Source of the DNA: Fimenecus sp036652055
GTDB lineage: Bacteria > Bacillota > Clostridia > Oscillospirales > Acutalibacteraceae
Assembly: GCA_036652055.1 (NCBI GenBank)
Contig: JAVVWP010000023.1
Span: forward strand, 1 to 27,413
DNA: 27,413 nt
Direction: 5' to 3'
This document shows positions 7,369 through 14,756 of this stretch, in pieces. The translations under genes were made by a program, and so were the position numbers. Each line of letters opens with the position of its first letter. The stretch's first letter is position 1. The notes under the pieces are model-generated. The model made no database searches, had not been told where the DNA came from, and saw only the letters and a program-made list of their open reading frames with translations.

Positions 7369-8232
7369 ATGGCAGAAAACAAGCCTTGCTGTGGTAACGA
7401 AAAAATGCCAGGCAAAATTCGTGAAGCTGTCTGTATTGACACAAACAGAGTCTATGACTCTTGTGCAGACAAGGATTGCCTTGCTGATTTGAGGGTTTAC
7501 TTTACACCTCACTATCAAGGCATAATAGATTGTGCTACGAGCGTCAGATGCCGTGGGTGCGAAATACTTAATGTATTTATAGAAGTTGAAAAAATTCCAT
7601 TTAACAGAGGGTGCTATGCAGTTGACATCACCTTCTTCTTTAAAGTAACCTTAGATGCCTTCTCAGCACCTACAACAATGCCTATTCCTGTTTGCGGATT
7701 TACTACATTTTCTAAAAAGTGTATTCTTTATGGTAGCGAGGGAAATGTCAAAGTCTATTCATCAGAATACAAGGCAGATGGCGATGACCAACATCTTATC
7801 CCGACAAACACTAATCCAAAAGCAAAAATTCAAGTAGCAGATCCAATTTGCCTTGATGCAAAAATTTGTCGCCCGTGCGATTGCTGTGATAATCTTTACA
7901 GTTCATGCGTGGCTGTTCCAAAGTGTATCAGATGTGCTTTTGATGATGAATTTGATGAGGACCTATGCAAACATTGCGATAGAGCAGTAGCAGTTACAAT
8001 CGGAATATTCACAATCGTTCAGCTTGAAAGAGATGTTCAAATGCTCATTCCTGCATATGATTTCTGTATTCCTACAAAAGAATGTGCCTGTGATGCTGAT
8101 GATCCGTGCGAAGCCTTTAGAAAAATTCGCTTTCCAGTAGATGAATTTTTCCCACCAAATGAGGACAATTCATGCGAATGTGGTAGCAATAAACCTATAT
8201 TACCACCAAGCGGCTGCGGCTGTGGATGCTAA
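7369..8232 (+). CDS. Cysteine-rich conserved protein of unknown function, possibly a spore component
   Basis: I do not recognise a characterised family. The 287-residue product has 30 cysteines by my count, starting with CC at residues 7-8 and ending GCGCGC. There is no signal peptide or membrane segment. Recurrent features are VRCRGCEIL, CRPCDCCDNLYSSC, CIRCAF and LCKHCD, which could bind metal or be cross-linked. Two stretches look like a repeated layout: FNRGCYAVDITFFFKVTL (about 78-95) and VTIGIFTIVQLERDVQMLIPAYDFCIP (about 209-235). Similar cysteine-rich proteins occur widely in Clostridia, as far as I recall. AGGAGG is well placed before the ATG, and a sigma-K-like promoter lies upstream, so a coat or mother-cell role is plausible but unproven. 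A strong terminator follows; the gene is monocistronic. Confidence 0.8.
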   Translation: MAENKPCCGNEKMPGKIREAVCIDTNRVYDSCADKDCLADLRVYFTPHYQGIIDCATSVRCRGCEILNVFIEVEKIPFNRGCYAVDITFFFKVTLDAFSAPTTMPIPVCGFTTFSKKCILYGSEGNVKVYSSEYKADGDDQHLIPTNTNPKAKIQVADPICLDAKICRPCDCCDNLYSSCVAVPKCIRCAFDDEFDEDLCKHCDRAVAVTIGIFTIVQLERDVQMLIPAYDFCIPTKECACDADDPCEAFRKIRFPVDEFFPPNEDNSCECGSNKPILPPSGCGCGC

Positions 8233-8254
8233 AATAGCATTATAATAAGAGAAG

Positions 8255-8286
8255 AAAAGCGTGCCTTTTTGTCGGCACGCTTTTTG
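8255..8286 (+). terminator. Intrinsic terminator after the cysteine-rich gene
   Basis: AGCGTGCC pairs with GGCACGCT around TTTTTGTC, followed by five Ts (8281-8285). Confidence 0.92.
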
Positions 8287-8482
8287 CTGTTTGTAAAATC
8301 ATATTAAAAGAGAGAAAAGAAGGCACAGAAAATAAAAAAACAATTTAATCGCTTATATTAGCGTTTAGCCCTATCTATATGACTTATTACTAAATTTATT
8401 TTAAACTTTATAAATAAAAAGGCGAAAAACGCCAAAAATTATGTGACAATTTAGCACATCTTAACAAATCTTAATGAATATT
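8287..8482. other. Gene-free AT-rich stretch
   Basis: No credible gene on either strand. It contains a weak four-base hairpin GGCG-AAAAA-CGCC (8421-8433) flanked by A- and T-runs, too short to call a terminator. TTAACA at 8461-8466 might be a poor -35 element for the TATAAT at 8486-8491 (19-base spacing). Confidence 0.5.
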
Positions 8483-8520
8483 TTATATAATGTAGACCAT
8501 AGTATTCTTACATTATATAA
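8483..8520 (+). promoter_or_regulatory. 12-bp perfect inverted repeat overlapping the xre promoter region
   Basis: TTATATAATGTA (8483-8494) is repeated in inverted orientation as TACATTATATAA (8509-8520) with a 14-base spacer. The left arm contains a TATAAT (8486-8491). The right arm ends immediately before the AGGGAG ribosome binding site. The arms are centred 26 bp apart. It is a likely operator for the adjacent XRE protein, or an RNA hairpin that hides the ribosome binding site. Confidence 0.6.
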
Positions 8521-8536
8521 AGGGAGAGTTGTCATT

Positions 8537-8902
8537 ATGTTATCAAAACAATTGCGAGTTTTAAGAAAACAAAAAGGCTTTACACAGCAGGAGATAGCTG
8601 ATTTTTTGAAAATCCACAGAACCACATATGCTTCTTATGAACTTGGAAGAATTAGACCGGATGTCGCAATGTTAGTAACGCTTTCAAAGTTATATCTAAT
8701 ATCATTAGATGTTATTATGGAGGTGGATAATAAAAAAGAAAGCAAACTTTATGATGAAGCTAACGAGTATGATTTTGGCGAGAATAGTGATTTTAATTCA
8801 ACGCTGACTAACCTTGAAAAGCAGCTTATTGCATATTTTAGAATTTCAGACAACAAAGAAGAAATCATTGAAATGCTAAAGAAAAATAACAATTCTAATT
8901 AA
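8537..8902 (+). CDS. XRE/Cro-C1-type helix-turn-helix regulator
   Basis: A 121-residue DNA-binding protein. Residues about 4-58 form the HTH_3 domain (LRVLRKQKGFTQQEIADFLK..., then RTTYASYELGRIRPD). The acidic tail (about 64-115) includes LTNLEKQLIAYFRISDNKEEIIEML, a helical segment seen in small Clostridia XRE regulators. I start at the ATG at 8537, where AGGGAG lies ten bases upstream and the HTH begins directly; an upstream in-frame ATG at 8474 would include the inverted repeat in the coding region. Autoregulation through the repeat at 8483-8520 is likely. Targets are unknown; the thiamine operon downstream has its own promoter and riboswitch. Confidence 0.88.
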   Translation: MLSKQLRVLRKQKGFTQQEIADFLKIHRTTYASYELGRIRPDVAMLVTLSKLYLISLDVIMEVDNKKESKLYDEANEYDFGENSDFNSTLTNLEKQLIAYFRISDNKEEIIEMLKKNNNSN

Positions 8903-8910
8903 TCTTTGCA

Positions 8911-8939
8911 TTGACAATATTCGACTTTTATGCTATCAT
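8911..8939 (+). promoter_or_regulatory. Sigma-A promoter of the thiamine operon
   Basis: TTGACA (8911-8916), 17 bases, then TATCAT (8934-8939), placed just before the TPP riboswitch. Confidence 0.82.
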
Positions 8940-8957
8940 AATCAAAACAAAATAATC

Positions 8958-9048
8958 ACGGGGGAGCTTGTAGTCAGGCTGAGAGGAAGTAGTTGAACTT
9001 CGACCCTAATACCTGATTTGGATAATGCCAACGTAGGAAGCTTGTAAC
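8958..9048 (+). promoter_or_regulatory. TPP riboswitch aptamer (THI element)
   Basis: The conserved blocks appear in order: GGGGGAGC near 8960, GGCTGAGAGG near 8977, a P3 hairpin with GAAGT/ACTTC, then ACCCTAATACCTGATTTGG, GATAATGCCAACGTAGGAAGC. This is the standard thiamine pyrophosphate aptamer. With the terminator at 9064-9092 it should switch off the operon when TPP is abundant. Confidence 0.97.
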
Positions 9049-9063
9049 TTATGTCTTTTTATT

Positions 9064-9092
9064 AGGAATACCCATTAGGGTGTTCCTTTTTT
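9064..9092 (+). terminator. Riboswitch expression-platform terminator
   Basis: AGGAATACCC pairs with GGGTGTTCCT (one T-G pair) around ATTA, followed by six Ts. It lies between the aptamer and thiW, so it is the off-state terminator of the TPP switch. Confidence 0.92.
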
Positions 9093-9114
9093 GTTTCTTG
9101 AAAGGAGAAGATTT

Positions 9115-9654
9115 ATGAAAAACTCAAAAAATCTTAGAAAACTAACTGCCTCGGCGTTTTTGGTCGCACTTGGAGTTGTAATGTCAACATTTTATATCCC
9201 TCTTGGCTTTGCTAAGTGCTTTCCAATCCAACATTTAATAAATGTTATAGCAGGTGTTACATTAGGCCCTGCATATGGAGTTGCAATTGCATTTGTAATT
9301 TCGTGTATTAGAATAATGATGGGAACAGGCTCGTTCTTAGCATTCCCAGGAAGTATGGTGGGCGCACTTCTTTGCGGGCTTTTATATCATTTCTTTAAAA
9401 AGATTTGGGTTGCTTTTTTAGGCGAAATCATTGGCACAGGCATTTTGGGAGCGTTTTTAGCCTTTCCAATTGCAGCATATCTAATGGGTAACACTTCAGT
9501 TGCTTTTTATACATATGTAATTCCATTTATGGCAAGCACGGTTATAGGCTCTGCAATAGCAGTTGTAATTTTGACTGCGACCTTAAAAACAGGAGTGCTA
9601 AATAAATTAAAGATAAAGGATAAAAAGAATGAAAAAGACAACAATACTCAGTAA
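9115..9654 (+). CDS. thiW: Thiazole-precursor ECF transporter substrate component ThiW
   Basis: A 179-residue integral membrane protein with about five to six hydrophobic segments. The pattern KLTASAFLVALGVVMS, then PLGFAKCFPIQHLINVIAGVTLGP, and GTGSFLAFPGSMVGALLCG is typical of ThiW, the S component that binds hydroxyethylthiazole for an energy-coupling-factor importer. The start at 9115 has AAAGGAG upstream; an earlier in-frame ATG at 9091 lies inside the terminator tail. It is the first gene after the TPP riboswitch and overlaps cytX by 26 bases, so the two are translationally coupled. The shared ECF energising module (EcfA, EcfT) is not in the window and should be elsewhere. Confidence 0.9.
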   Translation: MKNSKNLRKLTASAFLVALGVVMSTFYIPLGFAKCFPIQHLINVIAGVTLGPAYGVAIAFVISCIRIMMGTGSFLAFPGSMVGALLCGLLYHFFKKIWVAFLGEIIGTGILGAFLAFPIAAYLMGNTSVAFYTYVIPFMASTVIGSAIAVVILTATLKTGVLNKLKIKDKKNEKDNNTQ

Positions 9655-10810
9655 TTCACTTATATGGTTCGGCGCAGGCGTTTCAATTGCCGAAATTTTA
9701 ACAGGTACGCTTATAGCACCACTTGGATTTTCTAAAGGCTTTGCGGCAATTATTTTAGGGCATTTAATAGGCTGTGCATTGCTTTATTTTGCAGGGCTTA
9801 TCGGTGCAAAAACCGAAAAAAGTGCAATGGAAACAGTAAAGCTTTCGTTTGGTCAAAAAGGTTCGCTTCTATTTTCGTCACTTAATGTGTTGCAGCTTGT
9901 CGGTTGGACTGCTATAATGATTGTAAATGGTGCAGCCGCCGCCTCTTTAATTGTAAGTGCAGGTGGAGCGTGGGTTTGGACTCTTGCAATCGGTGCTTTG
10001 GTAATTGTTTGGGTGCTGGTAGGCTCAAAAATCCTTGACAAAATCAATATTATTGCAATGAGTGGATTATTTATTTTAACCGTAATATTAAGTATGGTAG
10101 TATTCAGAGGAAATGGTGCAAGTGCTATTTTTGAAAATGGAATAAGCTTTGGTTCTGCTGTTGAGCTTTCAGTTGCAATGCCTCTTTCATGGCTACCGCT
10201 TATTTCTGACTATACAAGGAATGCGCAAAAGCCAAAAGCAACAACTCTTGTTAGCGTAATCGTTTATTTCTTTGTAAGCTGTTGGATGTATGTTATAGGA
10301 ATGGGTGCATCATTATTTACAGGCGAAAGCGATATTGCAAAAATAATGATGGGTGCAGGTCTTGGAACAATCGGGCTTATTATTGTTATATTCTCAACGG
10401 TTACAACAACTTATCTTGATGTCTATTCAGCAGGCGTTAGTGCCGAGAGCATTTGGAAAAAATTAAAAGAAAAGCCTGTTGCGGCAGGTGTCTGCGTTGT
10501 TGGTATTCTTCTTGCTATTTTCACAAGGGTTACAGAGCTTGAAAGCTTTCTATATTTAATAGGTTCAGTTTTTGCCCCTATGATTGCAATTCTAATTACC
10601 GATTTCTTTATTCTTAAAAATGACTACACAGATAAAAAAGTTGATGTTAAAAACATAATAATTTGGGCGGTTGGTTTTGTTATTTACCGTCTGTTTATGA
10701 AAATTGACACTCCAATAGGAAACACTGCTCCTGTTATGGTGATAACAGCACTAATTTGCGTGGTTGTTAATGTTATAATGAAAAAGGTTTCTAAGTCTAA
10801 AAAAGCGTAA
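9629..10810 (+). CDS. cytX: Putative hydroxymethylpyrimidine transporter CytX (NCS1 family)
   Basis: A 393-residue permease with about 11-12 membrane helices. The opening SLIWFGAGVSIAEILTGTLI and the segment QLVGWTAIMIVNGAAAA match the CytX branch of nucleobase:cation symporters, found repeatedly in thiamine operons and predicted to import HMP. The segment SVAMPLSWLPLISDYTR is also typical. The ATG lies inside the end of thiW with AAAGGAT upstream. Paired with ThiW it supplies both halves of the vitamin from outside. The gene is followed 52 bases later by thiM. Confidence 0.9.
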   Translation: MKKTTILSNSLIWFGAGVSIAEILTGTLIAPLGFSKGFAAIILGHLIGCALLYFAGLIGAKTEKSAMETVKLSFGQKGSLLFSSLNVLQLVGWTAIMIVNGAAAASLIVSAGGAWVWTLAIGALVIVWVLVGSKILDKINIIAMSGLFILTVILSMVVFRGNGASAIFENGISFGSAVELSVAMPLSWLPLISDYTRNAQKPKATTLVSVIVYFFVSCWMYVIGMGASLFTGESDIAKIMMGAGLGTIGLIIVIFSTVTTTYLDVYSAGVSAESIWKKLKEKPVAAGVCVVGILLAIFTRVTELESFLYLIGSVFAPMIAILITDFFILKNDYTDKKVDVKNIIIWAVGFVIYRLFMKIDTPIGNTAPVMVITALICVVVNVIMKKVSKSKKA

Positions 10811-10862
10811 AGCAAAATGATGAGCAGTCCCTAAAATTTCAATTGAAAGGAAATTTAAAAAT

Positions 10863-11684
10863 ATGCTTGATGAAATGCTTAAAAATGTAAGAGAAAAAAC
10901 TCCGCTTGTTCACAATATAACAAACTATGTAACGGTTAATGACTGTGCAAATGTATTGCTTGCTTGTGGCGGTTCACCAATAATGGCTGATGATGCTATG
11001 GAGGTTGAGGACATAACCTCAATCTGCGGAGGGCTTAATATAAACATTGGTACTTTAAACGAAAGAACAATAAAGTCAATGCTTTTAGCAGGCAAAAAGG
11101 CAAACGAGTTAAATCACCCGACACTTTTAGATCCTGTCGGAGCGGGCGCATCAAAGCTTCGCACTAATACCGCTTATAAGCTTTTAGAAGAAGTTAAATT
11201 TTCAGTTATAAGAGGAAATATTTCAGAAATCAAAACGCTTGCTCTCGGTGAGGGAACAACAAAGGGCGTTGATGCAGATGCACTTGATGTTGTCACTGAC
11301 AAAAACCTTGATGAAGCAGTCAATTTTGCTAAGAATTTTGCAATAAAGATGAATGCTGTAATTGCAATAACAGGTGCAATTGATATAGTTACAGATGGCA
11401 AAAAAGCATATGTAATCAGAAATGGGCATTCTATGATGAGTGCAATAACAGGAACAGGCTGTATGCTCAGTGCTATGGCTACCGCTTATATAACTGCAAA
11501 TAAAGAAAATATATTAGAAGCAATGGTTGCGGCTGTTTGTGCTATGGGGCTTTCAGGCGAGCGAGCATTTAAAAGGCTATCTCAAGATGATGGCAATTCA
11601 ACATTTAGAAGCTATCTAATTGATGAGATTTATAATCTAACCGAAAAGAGATTAGAAGAAGGTGCAAAATATGAGCTGCGATAA
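10863..11684 (+). CDS. thiM: Hydroxyethylthiazole kinase
   Basis: Phosphorylates imported hydroxyethylthiazole (salvage). The 273-residue length is standard. Visible motifs: PLVHNITNYVTVNDCANVLL (substrate site), LLDPVGAGAS, RGNISEI, and the anion-hole/catalytic GTGCMLSAM near residue 200. AAAGGA lies upstream of the ATG. It overlaps thiE by 14 bases, so ThiM and ThiE are likely translationally coupled, and ThiM's product (HET-P) is the substrate of ThiE. Confidence 0.96.
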   Translation: MLDEMLKNVREKTPLVHNITNYVTVNDCANVLLACGGSPIMADDAMEVEDITSICGGLNINIGTLNERTIKSMLLAGKKANELNHPTLLDPVGAGASKLRTNTAYKLLEEVKFSVIRGNISEIKTLALGEGTTKGVDADALDVVTDKNLDEAVNFAKNFAIKMNAVIAITGAIDIVTDGKKAYVIRNGHSMMSAITGTGCMLSAMATAYITANKENILEAMVAAVCAMGLSGERAFKRLSQDDGNSTFRSYLIDEIYNLTEKRLEEGAKYELR

Positions 11685-12306
11685 AAGTTTAATGGCTTTA
11701 TATGCGGTAACCGACCGTTCATGGCTTTCTAATGAAACCATTGAAAAGCAGGTGGAAAAGGCACTAAAAGGCGGAGTAACGCTTATTCAGCTTCGTGAAA
11801 AGCATATGAGCGATGACGACTTTTTAGCCGAGGCTCTTAGAGTTAAAGAAATTTGCAAAAAATACAATGTGCCATTAATTATCAACGATAATGTTGAGGT
11901 TGCAATAAAAAGTGACGCTGATGGAATTCATGTTGGTCAAAGTGATATGGACGCATTAAATGTTCGTAAAAGACTCGGCAAGGACAAAATAATCGGTGTT
12001 TCAGCAGGAACGGTTAATGAGGCTTTAATAGCTGAAAAAAGCGGAGCGGATTATCTCGGCGTTGGAGCTGTTTTTTCAACTTCGACAAAGCTTGATGCTA
12101 ACAATGTTTCTCTTTCAACTTTAACAGAAATTTGCGATAAAATTAACATTCCTGTGGTTGCAATCGGTGGCATTTCAAAGTATAATGTCAAAGAGCTTAG
12201 TGGCACAGGCATTGATGGAGTCGCTGTTGTTTCGGCGATATTTGCTGAAAAAGATATTGAGAGTGCTACAAAAGAGCTTAAAAAGCTAATAAAAGGAATG
12301 TTATAA
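11671..12306 (+). CDS. thiE: Thiamine-phosphate synthase
   Basis: Joins HMP-PP and thiazole phosphate to thiamine monophosphate in the cytosol. The 211-residue TIM barrel shows LYAVTDRSWL, GGVTLIQLREK, PLIINDNVEVA, DGIHVGQSDM, GADYLGVGAVFSTSTK and PVVAIGGIS, all family signatures. I start at the ATG at 11671 (MSCDKS), with GAAGGTG seven bases upstream; a GTG three codons earlier is less likely. The start lies inside thiM and only two bases separate its stop from the HAD-thiD start. Confidence 0.96.
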   Translation: MSCDKSLMALYAVTDRSWLSNETIEKQVEKALKGGVTLIQLREKHMSDDDFLAEALRVKEICKKYNVPLIINDNVEVAIKSDADGIHVGQSDMDALNVRKRLGKDKIIGVSAGTVNEALIAEKSGADYLGVGAVFSTSTKLDANNVSLSTLTEICDKINIPVVAIGGISKYNVKELSGTGIDGVAVVSAIFAEKDIESATKELKKLIKGML

Positions 12307-12308
12307 TA

Positions 12309-13769
12309 ATGAAAATCGATGGTGCTATTTTTGATGTTGACGGAACTCTGCTCAATTCGATGGTAATGTGGGATAATATTTCTTACGACTATTTAAGAGC
12401 TATGGGTAAAACTCCAAGAAAAGATTTAACTGACCAACTAAGAGAAAGAAGCCTTTACCAAGCTGCCGAATATTTCATTTCAGATTATGGAATAGAGGGG
12501 CAAACTCCAGAGCAGGTTATGCAGGGCATAAATGATATGATAGAGGACTTCTATATGAAAGAAGTTACCCTTAAAGATGGCGTTTTGGAGTTTTTAAAAA
12601 AGCTTAAAAAAAGTGGTACGAGAATTTGTGCAGCGACTGCATCTGACAGATATTTAGTCGAGGGTGCTTTTAAACTTAATGGCATTTTAGAATATTTTGA
12701 TGCTATTTTCACTTGTACCGAAGTCGGCTCGGGCAAGGATACTCCCGAAATTTTTAATAAAGCATTTGAATTTTTAGGTACAAAAAAAGAAAATACCTAT
12801 GTTTTTGAAGATGCTTATTTTGCATTGCTAACCGCTAAAAAAGCTGGCTTTAATGTTGTTGGCATTTGGGATATTACAACCGATTTACAAAAAGATGATG
12901 TTAAAAATGCCGCTGACATCTATATAAATTCTTATAGCGAAATGGAGAAATATATGATGAAAAAAGTTTTAACCATTGCAGGTTCTGATTGCAGTGGCGG
13001 AGCAGGAATTCAAGCTGACCTCAAAACATTTTCAGCTCACGGAGTTTTTGGAATGAGCGTAATAGTTTCTGTTGTTGCTGAAAACACAAGCCGAGTTATT
13101 GATATTGAAGATGTTAGCCCCGATATGATAAAAAAACAAATTGATGCAGTTTTTGAAGATATTGGCGTTGATGCAGTTAAAATCGGAATGCTTTCGACAC
13201 CAGAATGTATGGAGGCAGTCGCAGAAAAGCTTAATGAATATAAGCCTGAAAACATTGTTATTGATCCTGTAATGTATGCAAAAAACGGTTGCCCGCTTAT
13301 GGATCCAAATTCAATAGGAACGCTTATTGAAAAAATAATACCTCTTGCCGATGTTTTAACTCCGAATATTCCTGAAGCCGAAAAGATTGCAAATGTTAAG
13401 ATTGAAACAGTTGATGATATGAAAAATGCTGCAAAAATCATATATAAAATGGGCTGCAAAAATGTTCTTGTAAAGGGCGGCCACTATATGGGCGATGCTG
13501 TTGATGTTTTGTATGATGGAACGGATTTTCACTGCTTTGAAACCGTTAGAATTGATACTAAAAACACTCACGGAACAGGTTGCACATATTCATCTTCTAT
13601 CGCTTCAAATCTTGCTAATGGACTCTGCGTTCCCAAGGCAGTTGAAAAGTCGAAAAAATATGTAACAACCGCAATCAAGCATTCGCTCGCTATTGGCAAG
13701 GGCCACGGTCCGACTCATCATTTTTATGACCTTTATAATGAAGGAATTAAATGGATGGATAGGGACTAA
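12309..13769 (+). CDS. thiD: HAD-family phosphatase fused to HMP/HMP-phosphate kinase (ThiD)
   Basis: A 486-residue two-domain protein. Residues 1-215 are a HAD hydrolase of the beta-phosphoglucomutase type: FDVDGT (Asp9, Asp11), AATASD (motif II), Lys143 in GSGKDTPEIF, and FEDAYFA (Glu167-Asp168). Residues 216-486 are ThiD, the kinase converting HMP to HMP-PP: AGSDCSGGAGIQADLK, IDPVMYAKNG, LTPNIPEAE, and HGTGCTYSSS at 421-430. The usual AQNT of ThiD is AENT here. At the junction an in-frame ATG-ATG (12954-12959) preceded by GGAG (12944-12947) could let ThiD also be made alone. The HAD part may be a phosphatase for thiamine phosphate or damaged intermediates; this is inference. It ends the salvage operon; thiC, thiG, thiL and thiN are absent here. 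Confidence 0.93.
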   Translation: MKIDGAIFDVDGTLLNSMVMWDNISYDYLRAMGKTPRKDLTDQLRERSLYQAAEYFISDYGIEGQTPEQVMQGINDMIEDFYMKEVTLKDGVLEFLKKLKKSGTRICAATASDRYLVEGAFKLNGILEYFDAIFTCTEVGSGKDTPEIFNKAFEFLGTKKENTYVFEDAYFALLTAKKAGFNVVGIWDITTDLQKDDVKNAADIYINSYSEMEKYMMKKVLTIAGSDCSGGAGIQADLKTFSAHGVFGMSVIVSVVAENTSRVIDIEDVSPDMIKKQIDAVFEDIGVDAVKIGMLSTPECMEAVAEKLNEYKPENIVIDPVMYAKNGCPLMDPNSIGTLIEKIIPLADVLTPNIPEAEKIANVKIETVDDMKNAAKIIYKMGCKNVLVKGGHYMGDAVDVLYDGTDFHCFETVRIDTKNTHGTGCTYSSSIASNLANGLCVPKAVEKSKKYVTTAIKHSLAIGKGHGPTHHFYDLYNEGIKWMDRD

Positions 13770-13800
13770 CTTTTCCAAAAATGCAATAAAATATAAAAAG

Positions 13801-13846
13801 AAAAAACCTTGCCACTTAAAGCTATAAGTGACAAGGTTTAATTTTT
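13801..13846. terminator. Bidirectional terminator between thiD and yebC
   Basis: AAACCTTGCCACTTA pairs with TAAGTGACAAGGTTT (one C/A mismatch) around AAGCTA, with T-rich sequence on the right for the plus strand and A-rich sequence on the left for the minus strand. The two genes converge here. Confidence 0.88.
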
Positions 13847-13851
13847 AGATA

Positions 13852-14592
13852 TTAGCCTTCGTAATCGTCTTCATTTTCCCAGTTATGGTAGACATCTTGA
13901 ACATCATCATTCTCATCAAACATTTCGAGCATTTTACCCATATTTTTGATGTCGTCCTCATTTGTGAGGGCAGTGTAGGTTGATGGAATGTATTCTATTT
14001 CAGCAGAAAGGAATTTATATCCTTTAGCTTCAAGGTCACTGCGAACAGCAGACAGGTCAGTTGTATCTGTGCGAATTTCATAAATATCGCCATCGGTAAT
14101 AAAATCAGTAGCTCCACATTCAAGAGCATCTTCCATCAGCTTGTCTTCATTTATATCTTCTTTTTCGATAATGATAACACCTTCACGGGTAAACATAAAC
14201 GAAACACAACCAGATTGCCCCATATTTCCGCCGTATTTATCAAAGTAATGACGCATATCAGCAGCGGTGCGGTTACGATTATCGGTGAGCGTTTCAACAA
14301 TAATAGCAACACCGCAAGGGCCATAACCCTCATAAGTGATTTCTTCAAAACTGTCGGTATTACCATCACCGGCGGCTTTTTTAATAATTCTTTCAATGTT
14401 GTCATTAGGAACATTGTTTGCCTTTGCTTTTGAAACAAGGTCTTTTAATTTTGAGTTACCTGAAGGGTCTGGGCCTCCCTCACGAACTGCAACTGCGATT
14501 TCACGCCCGATTTTTGTAAATACCTTTGCCCTTGCATTATCGGTTTTTTCTTTTTTTCGCTTGATTGTACTCCATTTTGAGTGTCCTGACAT
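13852..14592 (-). CDS. yebC: YebC/PmpR (TACO1) family protein
   Basis: A 246-residue cytosolic protein, full length for the family. It opens with MSGHSKWSTIKRKKEKTDNARAK in shortened form typical of YebC, has REGGPDPSGNSKLKD, NDNIERIIKKAAG, YEGYGPCGVAIIVE, TDNRNRT, and GGNMGQSGCVSFMF. Members have been described as transcription regulators, and more recently as translation factors that help ribosomes at proline-rich stretches; the role here is not shown by the sequence. GAGGGTG precedes the ATG. It is a single gene with its own promoter (14626-14654), divergent from the FHA-rodA-pbp operon. Confidence 0.96.
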   Translation of the reverse strand: MSGHSKWSTIKRKKEKTDNARAKVFTKIGREIAVAVREGGPDPSGNSKLKDLVSKAKANNVPNDNIERIIKKAAGDGNTDSFEEITYEGYGPCGVAIIVETLTDNRNRTAADMRHYFDKYGGNMGQSGCVSFMFTREGVIIIEKEDINEDKLMEDALECGATDFITDGDIYEIRTDTTDLSAVRSDLEAKGYKFLSAEIEYIPSTYTALTNEDDIKNMGKMLEMFDENDDVQDVYHNWENEDDYEG

Positions 14593-14625
14593 AAGTTTTC
14601 ACCCTCTAATAAATTTTACACTAAC

Positions 14626-14654
14626 ATTTTATCATAAGAATACATTTATATCAA
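14626..14654 (-). promoter_or_regulatory. Sigma-A promoter of yebC
   Basis: On the minus strand TTGATA (14654-14649), 17 bases, TAAAAT (14631-14626), about 35 bases upstream of the ATG. Confidence 0.7.
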
Positions 14655-14693
14655 GTATTACAATAAAATTAACAATTGATTGCCCATAAAACA

Positions 14694-14722
14694 TTGACAT
14701 TTTGCTCTAATAAGGGTATCCT
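14694..14722 (+). promoter_or_regulatory. Sigma-A promoter of the FHA-rodA-(R-M)-pbp operon
   Basis: TTGACA (14694-14699), 17 bases, TATCCT (14717-14722). It lies 34 bases upstream of the FHA gene start. It is the only clear promoter I see before the cell-wall genes and thus may drive the restriction cassette too. Confidence 0.75.
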
Positions 14723-14756
14723 AAAGTTGACATTCTTTTAAAAAGGAGGCATTTTA

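Noticed and set aside
8421..8433. Small GC hairpin between A- and T-runs
   Set aside because: A four-base stem is too weak to call a terminator, and no gene ends on either side close enough.
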